Origin: Parachlamydiaceae bacterium
Lineage (GTDB): Bacteria; Chlamydiota; Chlamydiia; Chlamydiales; Parachlamydiaceae
Direction of reading: 5' to 3'
Length of the DNA: 32,214 bases
Assembly: GCA_013816265.1 (NCBI GenBank)
Contig: JACDES010000022.1
Location: forward strand, 1 to 32,214
Below the pieces are notes generated by a model. The model worked only from the letters and a program-made list of their open reading frames with translations. It did not search any database and was not told the DNA's origin. Position numbers and translations under genes: made by a program. Below, piece by piece: positions 15,230-23,566 of this stretch (position 1 is the stretch's first letter; the number at the start of each line of letters is the position of its first letter).

Positions 15230-16123
15230 ATGATTGATATGTTATCACAACAAAACACATTTTCGACAATTTTGGATCCCTTCAAAGATTTAATTGAGGA
15301 CCGTATTCACCATTATGTTAATTCCCTTGGAGAAAAAACACCTCTTAGAGATGCGTGTGAGTATGCTTTACTGAATGGTGGAAAGCGATTTCGACCTGCT
15401 TTAGTCTTTATGGTAGCTAAGACTTTGGGGTTTGGTTCTGATGTATCAGAGGCGGCATTAGCAGTTGAATTTTTTCATACCGCTTCATTAATTGCTGACG
15501 ATTTGCCTTGTATGGACAATGATGATATGCGACGCAATAAACCTTCAACCCATAAAGTTTATGGGGAATCTGTGGCCCTTCTAGCAACTTACGCATTAAT
15601 TTCGGCAGGTTATTCATTGTTGGCTAAAAATGCTGAAACAATAAGAGCGGCCCACTTGCCCTTTTCTAATCGTAGTGCTGAGCTTTGTGTCAAGGCGCTT
15701 GAGAATGTGACCTATAACACCGGTATTTTTGGGGCTACTGGGGGTCAATTTTTAGATATCCTACCCCCGGATCTTTCATTAGAGAGTTTGTGTGATATTA
15801 TACATAAAAAAACGGGAACGTTATTTGAGATCTCTTTTGTTCTTGGGTGGATTTATGGGGGGGGTGACTTAGATAAATTGGATTTGGTAAAGAAAGCCTC
15901 TTCCCACTTTGGTTTAGCCTTTCAGATTGCAGATGATATCGGCGATATGAATCAAGATAAGATCAATGGGCGTCTGATCAATATTGCTAATCTTTTTGGT
16001 AAAGAAAAAGCTGTTCAGATGTTCCACGAGGAAATTATTAAGTTTAAAGAACTATTAATTTTTCAATCATCTGAATTAAATGGTTTGGCTAATTTTTTAG
16101 TTTCCCAAATATCTCCGAAATGA
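15230..16123 (+). CDS. Polyprenyl diphosphate synthase (geranylgeranyl/farnesyl type)
   Basis: Trans-prenyl transferases build C15-C20 diphosphates from IPP for undecaprenyl and quinone pathways. Both aspartate-rich motifs are intact: DDLPCMDNDDMRR (first, residues 90-102) and DDIGD (second, 235-239), with GGKRFRP near residue 50 binding IPP. The residue five places before the first motif is Ala (HTASLIADD), where E. coli IspA has Tyr; in this family a small residue there favours longer products, so geranylgeranyl diphosphate is likely. 297 residues; a second ATG at 15239 is possible. A repeat relic begins 13 bases after the stop. Confidence 0.93.
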   Translation: MIDMLSQQNTFSTILDPFKDLIEDRIHHYVNSLGEKTPLRDACEYALLNGGKRFRPALVFMVAKTLGFGSDVSEAALAVEFFHTASLIADDLPCMDNDDMRRNKPSTHKVYGESVALLATYALISAGYSLLAKNAETIRAAHLPFSNRSAELCVKALENVTYNTGIFGATGGQFLDILPPDLSLESLCDIIHKKTGTLFEISFVLGWIYGGGDLDKLDLVKKASSHFGLAFQIADDIGDMNQDKINGRLINIANLFGKEKAVQMFHEEIIKFKELLIFQSSELNGLANFLVSQISPK

Positions 16124-16136
16124 ACAGAAACTAATT

Positions 16137-16155
16137 CTACCCGAGCGTGGTATAG
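16137..16155. repeat. Isolated 19-bp relic of the terminal repeat arm
   Basis: CTACCCGAGCGTGGTATAG is identical to positions 87-105 and near-identical to the arms at 842-860 (reversed) and 988-1004. No palindromic core accompanies it, so it looks like a remnant or a minimal target sequence. Confidence 0.75.
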
Positions 16156-16334
16156 TTGTAAAAATAATTTATCTATTGGGTTTCTATTTTTCTGAAAAAA
16201 ATAATTCAATACAATTCTTGCGAATTTTTCATCTTATTGATATTTTGGAAAATAAATAAATTTCTCTATGAATAGACCTTAAGTCAATAAGAGAACAAAC
16301 CAAATCAAAAAGACCACTTTTAGCCGGAGTTTAA

Positions 16335-17372
16335 ATGGATAATTTTTTTAAAAATAAATGTCTTTTTTTGAATTTTATTAATTCCTTCATCTTTTTTCTT
16401 TTCTCTTTCAATTTTTTATTTGCAACAGACCTTACAGAATCTAATAACACTGTTGTAAAACCTAATTGTTTATTATACGGTAATTGTCAGAGTGGAACAC
16501 TATACAAGTATCTTAAAACAAATTATCCTGATATGTACAACTATAACTACATAATAAATTGGAAAAAATTAAAAGATAAAGATTATGTTTTTCCGGCAGA
16601 AATAGCCAAAAATGCGGATATATTTATTTATCAACCGCTTAAAAACCATGGCAACCTTGACACGGATTTCATCAAAAATAATTTATTAAAGAAAAGTTGC
16701 GTTTGTATCAGCATGCCTTATATTCTTTTTCTGGGTTATTTCCCAGACTACGTTCATCCCGATGAAAGAAATGATAAAACAAAATCAAAAAAATATACTT
16801 TTGGTGCTTTTCCTTATGGTCATGGGCAATTAAATAAATTAATATTGAAAAATTGTTATACGATTAACGAAATTATTGAACTCTCTCGTAAAGATGATTT
16901 TCTCAGTGAGGATTTTATATGGAATAAATTAGAAACTAGTCTGCAAGTATTAAGAGAGAGAGAAAAGTCAACGGATATAAAAATTGCGGATTTTATTGAG
17001 CAAAATTATGATAAATTCAAACTTTTCCACAGCGTAAACCATCCAACAAATTATCTATATAAAGAATTGATAAAACAGGTTTTGCTTGTACTACATTTAG
17101 ATACAAATGGTGTTGATAAAAATCAATTTTTCAAGCGTGAGGTAGGTAGTGTTTGTAGTAATCCGATCATTTATCCTTGCGTTGTAAAAGCCCTTAATTT
17201 GCCGTTCAATACTGAAAATACAAATTGTTTGAAAAAAAGTGTTACCTACAATCAATTTATAGAAAAGTATTTTCAACTCTTATATCCCGAATATTGTAAG
17301 CAGGGTGTCCCAAAAATAGATCCTCCAAAAAAATTAAATCTCGATATTAATGATCACTATCGACATGAATGA
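16335..17372 (+). CDS. Exported WcbI-like polysaccharide biosynthesis protein
   Basis: Residues 1-30 are a Phe-rich signal peptide or membrane anchor (FINSFIFFLFSFNFLFA, cleavage likely after FATD). The mature part begins with CLLYGNCQSGTLYKYL, matching the GNCQ motif of WcbI, a capsule-biosynthesis protein with an SGNH-hydrolase/acetyltransferase-like fold. It continues with DIFIYQPLKNHG, MPYILFLGYFPDYVHPD and a late FHSVNHPTNYLYKELI, all matching the WcbI pattern. The known WcbI is cytosolic, so export is a departure. The low G+C and Lys/Asn-rich composition differ from flanking recA. Stands alone, with a terminator downstream. Confidence 0.75.
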   Translation: MDNFFKNKCLFLNFINSFIFFLFSFNFLFATDLTESNNTVVKPNCLLYGNCQSGTLYKYLKTNYPDMYNYNYIINWKKLKDKDYVFPAEIAKNADIFIYQPLKNHGNLDTDFIKNNLLKKSCVCISMPYILFLGYFPDYVHPDERNDKTKSKKYTFGAFPYGHGQLNKLILKNCYTINEIIELSRKDDFLSEDFIWNKLETSLQVLREREKSTDIKIADFIEQNYDKFKLFHSVNHPTNYLYKELIKQVLLVLHLDTNGVDKNQFFKREVGSVCSNPIIYPCVVKALNLPFNTENTNCLKKSVTYNQFIEKYFQLLYPEYCKQGVPKIDPPKKLNLDINDHYRHE

Positions 17373-17482
17373 GACAATAAACGTTTTGCATAACTGCCGA
17401 TGACCTGTATTCGCATTCTAAGCTATGTTGAGTTATGTAAGAAATCTGATCGAAAATTTAGTTAACTGGAATTTAATAAAAG

Positions 17483-17518
17483 GCCCACAACTGTTCTTAA
17501 GAAACAATTGTGGGCTTT
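17483..17518. terminator. Bidirectional rho-independent terminator
   Basis: Stem GCCCACAA.TGTT with AACA.TTGTGGGC (17483-17515, one internal mismatch) is flanked by TTT on the plus side and AAAAGG (a T-run when read on the minus strand) on the other. It lies between the convergent WcbI-like gene and recA and can serve both. Confidence 0.75.
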
Positions 17519-17562
17519 AAATAGATGACAATTATTTAGGCAAGAATCGACAAATAAAAAGT

Positions 17563-18633
17563 TTATTCCTCGGCTGCCATATCGGCATCAACAGGCACTA
17601 ACTTCTGTGGATTAACTGGCTTGCCTATTTTATATTGCTGCATAATAAGCCCTTCAATTTCTTCTAATAATTTTGAATTATTTTTGAGCTCTTCTCTCAC
17701 AGCTTCACGGCCTTGTCCAAGGCGTTGTCCTTTAAAGCTAAACCAAGCCCCTTTCTTATCGACAACGTTGAATTCTGTTGCCATATCGATTGCAGAGCCT
17801 GTTCGCGAGATACCTTCGTTGAATAAGATATCAAATTCTGCGATTTGGAAAGGAGGAGCCATTTTATTCTTGCTTACTTTAACTTTAACGCGGTTACCCA
17901 CCTCATTATTATCGGCCCCTTTAATGCCTCCTGTACGACGAATGTCCAAACGAATAGAAGCATAAAATTTCAAAGCACGTCCACCTGTAGTCGTTTCTGG
18001 GTTACCGTACATCACACCAATTTTTTCACGTATTTGGTTGATAAAGACTGCGCATGTGTTGCTCTTTGATAACGTGGCAGTTAATTTTCTCAACGCTTGA
18101 GACATCATACGCGCTTGAAGTCCCATGAATTGATCACCAATTTCGCCTTCAAGCTCTGATTTTGGTACCAAGGCCGCAACGGAGTCAATAACGATCACGT
18201 CAACAGCATTAGAACGAGCTAATGTTTCAGCAATGTTAAGAGCCTCTTCACCACTGCTTGGTTGGCAGATGAGTAAGTCTGCTAAATTCACACCAATTTT
18301 GGCAGCATAGCCAGCATCTAAAGCATGCTCAGCGTCAATATAAGCTGCTAAGCCTCCATTACGTTGCGCATTGGCAACAATGTGAATTGCTAATGTTGAT
18401 TTACCAGACGATTCTGGTCCATAAATTTCAACAATACGCCCTCTTGGAACACCACCGATTCCTAATGCGATATCGAGTGCTAGAGCACCAGTTTTAATAA
18501 CGCTGATCTCATGGTCTGCGGAATGTTTTCCAAGGGACATGATAGCGCCATCACCATATTGTTTTTTAATTTGGCTTACAGCAAGACCTAAAGCTTTTTT
18601 GCGTTCAGCATCGGCTGGTTGTTGTTGTGACAT
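17563..18633 (-). CDS. recA: Recombinase A
   Basis: RecA forms filaments on single-stranded DNA for recombination and SOS signalling. At 356 residues it is full length: Walker [10 protein letters not shown] (72-80), Walker B region [19 protein letters not shown], loop L2 [20 protein letters not shown], and an acidic C-terminus ending DADMAAEE. The sequence closely resembles chlamydial RecA ([34 protein letters not shown]). Start ATG has AAGGAG 7 bases upstream. No LexA-type operator is visible in the 349-bp upstream region. DinD, an inhibitor of RecA in E. coli, is encoded in the same window. Confidence 0.98.
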   Translation of the reverse strand: MSQQQPADAERKKALGLAVSQIKKQYGDGAIMSLGKHSADHEISVIKTGALALDIALGIGGVPRGRIVEIYGPESSGKSTLAIHIVANAQRNGGLAAYIDAEHALDAGYAAKIGVNLADLLICQPSSGEEALNIAETLARSNAVDVIVIDSVAALVPKSELEGEIGDQFMGLQARMMSQALRKLTATLSKSNTCAVFINQIREKIGVMYGNPETTTGGRALKFYASIRLDIRRTGGIKGADNNEVGNRVKVKVSKNKMAPPFQIAEFDILFNEGISRTGSAIDMATEFNVVDKKGAWFSFKGQRLGQGREAVREELKNNSKLLEEIEGLIMQQYKIGKPVNPQKLVPVDADMAAEE

Positions 18634-18982
18634 ACAAGCTCCTTAAGTAAGTATTTGGATAGAGTAAAAAAATTGATAAATCCGTTTGGTTGGTAGACAT
18701 TATTGTTATTGCGAAAGCGAAAGAGGGGTTTAAGCGATTCGAATTCGGCAAAACAAGCTCCACATATAATTGTAAATGTGTAGAAACGGAGCTGTGATCA
18801 TACAATTTTCATGAATAAGATACCAGAAAAGAAACATTTTTCCATATTATTCACTTGTTTAGTCGTATATGAAAGAAATAACTTAATAAAATTGGTGAAA
18901 TATCAAAATTATTTATTAACAACAATTTACATCTATGATAAACACAAGTTGGTATTATTAACCCGTTAAAGGAGATTGCGAT
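18634..18982. other. Intergenic region upstream of recA, 349 bp
   Basis: This divergent spacer holds the promoters of recA (minus) and of the DUF4383 gene (plus). A small inverted repeat, CACAT-N10-ATGTG (18761-18780), is the only structure I note. No SOS box matching CTG-N10-CAG is seen. Confidence 0.45.
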
Positions 18983-19411
18983 ATGGAAAACAGCTGTCAA
19001 AATAAATGCAATAGTTGTTGTTTAAAAACAATGTCAATTATTTTTGGTGTTGTGTTTTTAGTTATTGGGGTGCTTGGATTTGTCCCTCAAGTTATGGTAG
19101 GTGATAATTTATTTGGATTGTTCAGGGTCAATACAGTTCATAATATTGTTCATCTATCAACAGGTATCGTGGCTTAATTATGTGGATTGAATAGTGAATA
19201 CGCCTCTCGCATATTTTTCCAAGTTTTCGGTATTATTTATGCAATTGTAGCGCTTTTGGGACTTTACTATAAGACCGATATGTTTGATGGTCTTTTAGCG
19301 AATAATATTCATGATGTTTGGTTACATGCAATCATCGCAATCGTATCTTTATATTTGGGATTCTTTTGTCATTCTTCAAATATGAATAGTGATAAATGTA
19401 ATAAACTGTAA
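18983..19411 (+). pseudogene. DUF4383-like small membrane protein split by one stop codon
   Basis: An N-terminal part (64 codons to TAA at 19175-19177) and the following stretch (to 19411) are in the same frame. Reading through the TAA joins HLSTGIVA to LCGLNSEYASRIFFQVFGII, which is exactly the continuity expected of a DUF4383-type four-helix membrane protein (about 142 residues). Membrane segments are MSIIFGVVFLVIGVLGF, the NIVHLSTGIVA region, FQVFGIIYAIVALLGLY and HAIIAIVSLYLGFF. A cysteine-rich start (CQNKCNSCC) precedes the first helix. It looks like a recent nonsense mutation; the ribosome binding site AAGGAG is intact. A sequencing error is the alternative. Confidence 0.82.
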
Positions 19412-19463
19412 ATGATAGTACAGGATTGGAAAGTGCAATTCGCAATATTTCCAAACGATTTTT

Positions 19464-19487
19464 ACACCAGCCTTAATAAGCTGGTGT
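19464..19487 (+). terminator. Hairpin between convergent genes
   Basis: An 8-bp perfect stem ACACCAGC/GCTGGTGT with loop CTTAATAA lies 52 bases after the DUF4383 frame. There is no T-run on either strand, so it is a weak or factor-assisted terminator at best. Confidence 0.45.
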
Positions 19488-19523
19488 GATTATAACAGGC
19501 ACAGCCCCAATCAAAAGTTAATT

Positions 19524-20828
19524 TTATTCATCAGGCTTTCCATTCACATACGGGATCTTTTGAACAAAGCGTCCTTCTGGATCAAATGTTGTCACGGTTC
19601 CTTTGCCTTGAACAATTTGGCTCGCTGGAATTTTTTCTCCTTTTCTGAAGTAATCTCCACGCACCAATTTATCTTGTTCGTACTCTTCGATCATCATCAG
19701 GTTGCCATCACGATACCAAATCGTTGCGATTCCATTCTTCCTATTGTTACTCATTTCACGTTGGCATTCCACGTTCCCGTTTGGGTACCATGTTTTCATA
19801 GGACCATGAATTTTACCTTCATACCAGGCAAAAGATATTTTTGATTGGGGTGTGCTTGAAGAACAGTCAGTGAGAAGATCGTAATATTCAAACTCTTCTC
19901 CATGTTTTTGATTATTTTGAACATGATATAGTCTTTTTAAACGTCCTTGGGGTGTATAAACTTTCACTACCCCTTCCATTATACCGTATTTATACTCTTG
20001 AAGTTCGTATAAGCTCTCTTTACCAAATGTCGTTCTAAATCCAGTACCATTTTTTACTTCTGAAAGAAGAACTCCCTTACGATCAAAATATTGAGCGTTA
20101 TCGAGCTTTCCTTCAATAAATTCTTCTTGGCTTGAAACTAGATTTGGTTCCCAGAAACGTAATGAAGGGCCGTGCTTACTATTGTGTTCGTAAGTGATTT
20201 GTTGAAGAAGTTCTCCGGTTTCTTTGAAGATCTCGGTATTGCCTTCTACATCGCCTTTGATGTATGGAATGCGTTTCCAGACATTTCCGTTGGAGTGATA
20301 GTATACCGCAACACCTTCTAGGACGCCTTGAGAATAAGGGATCTCTGCAATAATATGACCATCTTCATCCCAAGCTGTGCTTATGCCATCAAACAACCAG
20401 GAATGTTCAGCGACTTGAGTAATGTCAGCCATGCCACCAATGACTTTTGCAGAAACGCCCATATTACCGTTTTCGTGCCATTCACGATAAGATCCGAGAG
20501 CTCTTCCATTTACTATTTCTAAAAATTGTTTAGGGTTTCCGTTAGAGTGATAGCTGCTCACAATAGATCTTACATTACCTTTTGAATCTCTAGCATAAAC
20601 GCGTAATACTTTTTGATAAGGCTGTGGTTTTTGAAAGTCGACGAGTTGATATTGATTGAGGCGATCTTTATTGCTTATTGTTTCAGAAAATCCATTTCTA
20701 TCTACAATATGAATGCTGGCAAGAGGGATAGGTTTTGGATATTGTTTAGGAGAGCGTTTGGCTCCTGTGAGGGCAAAAAGTAATAAGAAAAGGATTAAAG
20801 ATCTTTTCAATACAAACATGCATTTCAT
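19524..20828 (-). CDS. Exported protein with MORN_2/YwqK-type repeats
   Basis: The N-terminus is a signal peptide (LKRSLILFLLLFALTGA, cleavage after TGA-K). The mature 410 residues are a series of about ten 22-25-residue repeats of the type WHENGNMGVSA, YYHSNGNVWKRIPYIKG, WYPNGNVECQREM, WYRDGNLMMIEEY, FDPEGRFVQKIPYVNG, as in MORN_2 proteins (for example YwqK). These form extended beta meanders. It is the last of three genes; its ATG overlaps the stop of the previous gene (ATGA), so translation is coupled. Chlamydia has, as I remember, a conserved uncharacterised gene of this kind near recA. A periplasmic or surface role is likely; no catalytic motif is seen. Confidence 0.85.
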   Translation of the reverse strand: MKCMFVLKRSLILFLLLFALTGAKRSPKQYPKPIPLASIHIVDRNGFSETISNKDRLNQYQLVDFQKPQPYQKVLRVYARDSKGNVRSIVSSYHSNGNPKQFLEIVNGRALGSYREWHENGNMGVSAKVIGGMADITQVAEHSWLFDGISTAWDEDGHIIAEIPYSQGVLEGVAVYYHSNGNVWKRIPYIKGDVEGNTEIFKETGELLQQITYEHNSKHGPSLRFWEPNLVSSQEEFIEGKLDNAQYFDRKGVLLSEVKNGTGFRTTFGKESLYELQEYKYGIMEGVVKVYTPQGRLKRLYHVQNNQKHGEEFEYYDLLTDCSSSTPQSKISFAWYEGKIHGPMKTWYPNGNVECQREMSNNRKNGIATIWYRDGNLMMIEEYEQDKLVRGDYFRKGEKIPASQIVQGKGTVTTFDPEGRFVQKIPYVNGKPDE

Positions 20829-21448
20829 AAATACTCTCGTTTAAGCAACTTTAAATTTAGGAGAAATACTTCATTTTTATCAGTGGTTTTCTTTTTATCC
20901 AGTTTACACTCTGTAATAATCAGTTGAGGACGATTGGGGCTTGGTGTAAACGAACCGCACTCCGTCCCTTCTACACGAGTTAGGATTTTTTGTAAATCGG
21001 TTGTATTAACTTCAACAGGATGTACAAGGGTTTCCATTGTTTCTTGGAAGAATGGAAAGGTTTGTACGATTCCTTCCGAAAAAGTCATACTATTTGCTTG
21101 TGTTGTTAAAATTTCAAGACGTTTTTTTATTCGTTCATCATCTGCAAAATTTTTATCACTAACAATTTTTTGTAACATTTCAATTTCAGGTTCTAGAAAG
21201 ACCAGGGTTTCCAAGTATTTATCTATATAAAAGTGATCAGCTTCTTTAAAATGTTGACGTACGGCAACGTTATGCGCTTGTTTTTTTTCCTTCAAAAAGG
21301 CCTGATCTTGAATATTTTGCAAAGTAAAATCTATTTCGGCCAGTTGGTTTTTTTCAGATAAAAATAGAAGAAATACGCAAAAAATTGGCACAAGGGCCAA
21401 TAATACTAGATAGAGAATTGCGCGATTGAGAGGTATATTTTTTAACAT
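20825..21448 (-). CDS. GspM/PilO-like membrane protein
   Basis: The product is 207 residues with a short cytosolic start, a membrane helix at about residues 9-29 (RAILYLVLLALVPIFCVFLLF), then a helical, probably coiled-coil periplasmic stretch (30-110) and a small C-terminal domain. This is the topology of GspM/PilO assembly-platform proteins, but there is no clear sequence motif. The assignment rests on its place: it starts 1 base after the stop of the GspL-like gene, as gspM follows gspL in type II secretion operons. Its stop overlaps the next start. Confidence 0.6.
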   Translation of the reverse strand: MLKNIPLNRAILYLVLLALVPIFCVFLLFLSEKNQLAEIDFTLQNIQDQAFLKEKKQAHNVAVRQHFKEADHFYIDKYLETLVFLEPEIEMLQKIVSDKNFADDERIKKRLEILTTQANSMTFSEGIVQTFPFFQETMETLVHPVEVNTTDLQKILTRVEGTECGSFTPSPNRPQLIITECKLDKKKTTDKNEVFLLNLKLLKREYL

Positions 21449-21449
21449 A

Positions 21450-23093
21450 TTATTGACTAGGGTAAATTGTTTTATCTTTTAAATAAAAAGAAGTTCGATA
21501 GTGACCTCTATTGGTCGTCCATTTTACTTCTGCTTTGGGGTCTACGTAGTCATTTGGAGCAATAAGAGAATCATGAAACTCGCGAGCCCATTTTGGTGTC
21601 GGACTACTAAAATCCAGTTCAATTTTTATTTGATATTTTTCTTGTTTTTTCCCCTGGGCAGGTCTTTTAAGCATGACAAAACTGAAATTTTCTAATTGCA
21701 ACCGTGCTTCCATTGTACCATCTGCTTTTTTATGCATGATATTGGGATGGTTGCTAAGCCATGCTAAGACGTCACTAACGTTTGGCGTGTTTGCAAATAA
21801 AGGAAAAGAATCAGGGGCTGTTTGAATATCTTTTTGTAAAAATTCGAGTCTATCAAATAGATCTGCTCTATTCAATTCCATTACGGATGCGATTTCGCCG
21901 TTGCTTTTTTTAGCTTGGGGATTTTTTATTACATAAGTTTGTTCAAAGTGATCGAATGATTTATTCATCGCACCCAATAATTCCACATACTCTTGTCGAA
22001 GTTTATCTTCTTCGAATTTTAAATAGGTTTGTCCGAAAAAATAAAAAGTAACGGCCAAGACGAGCATTAAAATAAAGTAGGAAGCTAAAGCAAGTTTTAT
22101 TCTTTTCCAAGGATGAGGATAGATATATTCTTGTTGTCGAAAATCGATGAGGCTGTCATTAGAGCCAAGTGCTAATCCGATAGGAATGGCATATTGTTGT
22201 AATTCCGATGAGGTGTAGGGAAAATTAGCTTCCGGAGTAGGGTTTAAAAGATTCAAATTCAATTTTTCAGTTAATCTTTTATCGAAAGATGGGAGAAGAA
22301 TGCTATCACCGGTTATTAGAATGTCTGTGATGATCTCATCTTTGTAGTCTTTTGATAAAGCAAAACACATTTTAGCTAAGGCTTGTTGAATACGTTTGAA
22401 TGCATCAGAGAGTGCTCGATAATTATCGGACGGAAGCGAAGTAAAATCAATGTGTTGAAGGGAGTTTTCATTAGAATTATCTGTTTCTAGGGCTTTTGTC
22501 AAAAGCTCCAGTCCCTCCTGGTGGGTATAAGAAGCTAGTAACTTCCCTTGCTTTACGAGGACGCATGACATCCATTTGTCATCTACATGTAAGACAATGA
22601 TAGCTTTATCGCTTTTGACATAATTTTGTTCAAAAAAACAAAGAGCCGACGGAATGCAGGATATTTTTTCTGGTTCGACACCATACTGTTCCCACTGTTC
22701 TAGATGTTTTTTTAATAAATCTTTTCGCGTGGATAAAAGAGTTAAATTTGTTCCGTCGTTATCCTGACTTAAGGTTTGGCGTGATAAAATTGCTTGATCT
22801 GCGGGGTAGGGTAAAAGAGGTTCGGCTTGGAACAGAAGAGCAGCAGCAATTTCTTTTTCTTTTGTCAGAGGGAGATGGAAGCCCCTGATTAATACCTCGG
22901 TTGCATCCATTCCGGTTACTAAAATAGATTGATCGGTGTAAAGCTGCTTTACATTAAAAGCATCCGGGGACACAGTGAATAACTTTTCTATGTGGGGTTT
23001 TCCATTTTGAAAAAGCACCTCTGCACATTTTATTAACTTCGTATTTAACTCAAGTCCCATTACTGGGGGATTTTGGAAAATTTTTTTTAGCAT
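21450..23093 (-). CDS. GspL/PilM-like assembly-platform protein
   Basis: The 547 residues form a cytosolic actin-like (PilM/GspL) domain, about 1-310, then one membrane helix at about 332-354, then a periplasmic part of about 190. Supporting motifs are GLELNTKLIKCAEV at the start, ILITGDSILLP (258-267), YAIPIGLALG (301-310) and LIDFRQQEYIYPHPWKRIKL just before the helix, which corresponds to the NLRQGEF...W pattern before the GspL membrane segment. Such a protein links the GspE ATPase to the inner-membrane platform of a type II secretion or pilus-like machine. It is first of a three-gene operon with the GspM-like and MORN-repeat proteins. No other T2SS gene is in the window. Family call by pattern, not by search. 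Confidence 0.7.
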   Translation of the reverse strand: MLKKIFQNPPVMGLELNTKLIKCAEVLFQNGKPHIEKLFTVSPDAFNVKQLYTDQSILVTGMDATEVLIRGFHLPLTKEKEIAAALLFQAEPLLPYPADQAILSRQTLSQDNDGTNLTLLSTRKDLLKKHLEQWEQYGVEPEKISCIPSALCFFEQNYVKSDKAIIVLHVDDKWMSCVLVKQGKLLASYTHQEGLELLTKALETDNSNENSLQHIDFTSLPSDNYRALSDAFKRIQQALAKMCFALSKDYKDEIITDILITGDSILLPSFDKRLTEKLNLNLLNPTPEANFPYTSSELQQYAIPIGLALGSNDSLIDFRQQEYIYPHPWKRIKLALASYFILMLVLAVTFYFFGQTYLKFEEDKLRQEYVELLGAMNKSFDHFEQTYVIKNPQAKKSNGEIASVMELNRADLFDRLEFLQKDIQTAPDSFPLFANTPNVSDVLAWLSNHPNIMHKKADGTMEARLQLENFSFVMLKRPAQGKKQEKYQIKIELDFSSPTPKWAREFHDSLIAPNDYVDPKAEVKWTTNRGHYRTSFYLKDKTIYPSQ

Positions 23094-23142
23094 GTAGGCA
23101 ACTCGAAGAACAATTTTTTTGATATGTAAGTATGTTTATTAC

Positions 23143-23157
23143 TACTGATATTCAGTA
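23143..23157. promoter_or_regulatory. Small palindrome upstream of the GspL-like operon
   Basis: TACTGA-TAT-TCAGTA lies 50 bases upstream of the GspL-like start. The symmetry and position would fit a repressor site, but the arms are only 6 bp and it may be chance. Confidence 0.25.
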
Positions 23158-23260
23158 TTTTAAAGCAGAATTAATATAAATACAAGAAATTATATTTAAT
23201 GAAATTTTATATTAGTTATCCATAATTAACAGTTTTGGGTTATGTAGATTTAATATGAGG

Positions 23261-23356
23261 TTATAATTTTGTACAAGAGGAATAGCAACAATCATCATCC
23301 ATTGCTGCTCCAATAGTTCCATATGATGGAGCTCCAGCTCCAGTTAAAGAAGTCAT
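23261..23356 (-). CDS. 31-residue Gly/Ala-Asp-Cys peptide
   Basis: This tiny ORF begins with ATG after a good site (AGGAAATAATCATG) and ends at TAA. The first part is Gly/Ala/Ser/Thr-rich (TGAGAPSYGTIGAA), followed by MDDD and then CCYSSC near the end. A short neutral leader, an acidic spacer and a Cys/Ser core resemble the layout of ribosomally made, modified peptides, or alternatively a regulatory leader peptide for the operon starting 168 bases downstream. Codons fit the region. No modification enzyme is visible nearby, so this is an untested candidate. Confidence 0.45.
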   Translation of the reverse strand: MTSLTGAGAPSYGTIGAAMDDDCCYSSCTKL

Positions 23357-23566
23357 GATTATTTCCTGGTTAAAAATTTAAATGTTTAAGAATCTTCGAG
23401 CAATTTTCTAATTATTTCTAAACTGAAAAATCCTCTGTTTTTTTAAAATCCCAAAATTTATACATATATTATTTCTAAATCTATAAAATTTATCCCCATG
23501 TTTTTTCTAAAAAAGCTTGATTTATCCCCATGTTTTCTTTAAAATAAGACTAAAAGAAGACAAACT
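23357..23566 (+). promoter_or_regulatory. Divergent control region with a 20-bp direct repeat
   Basis: TTTATCCCCATGTTTTTTCT (23489-23508) recurs as TTTATCCCCATGTTTTCTTT (23521-23540), 32 bp apart, about three helical turns. The pair lies 27-78 bases upstream of the ATPase start, where a regulator could bind; it could also be a simple duplication. The remaining 130 bp are AT-rich without other structure. Confidence 0.5.

Noticed and set aside
17621..18069. Plus-strand ORFs antisense to recA
   Set aside because: They mirror recA codons and have no independent support.
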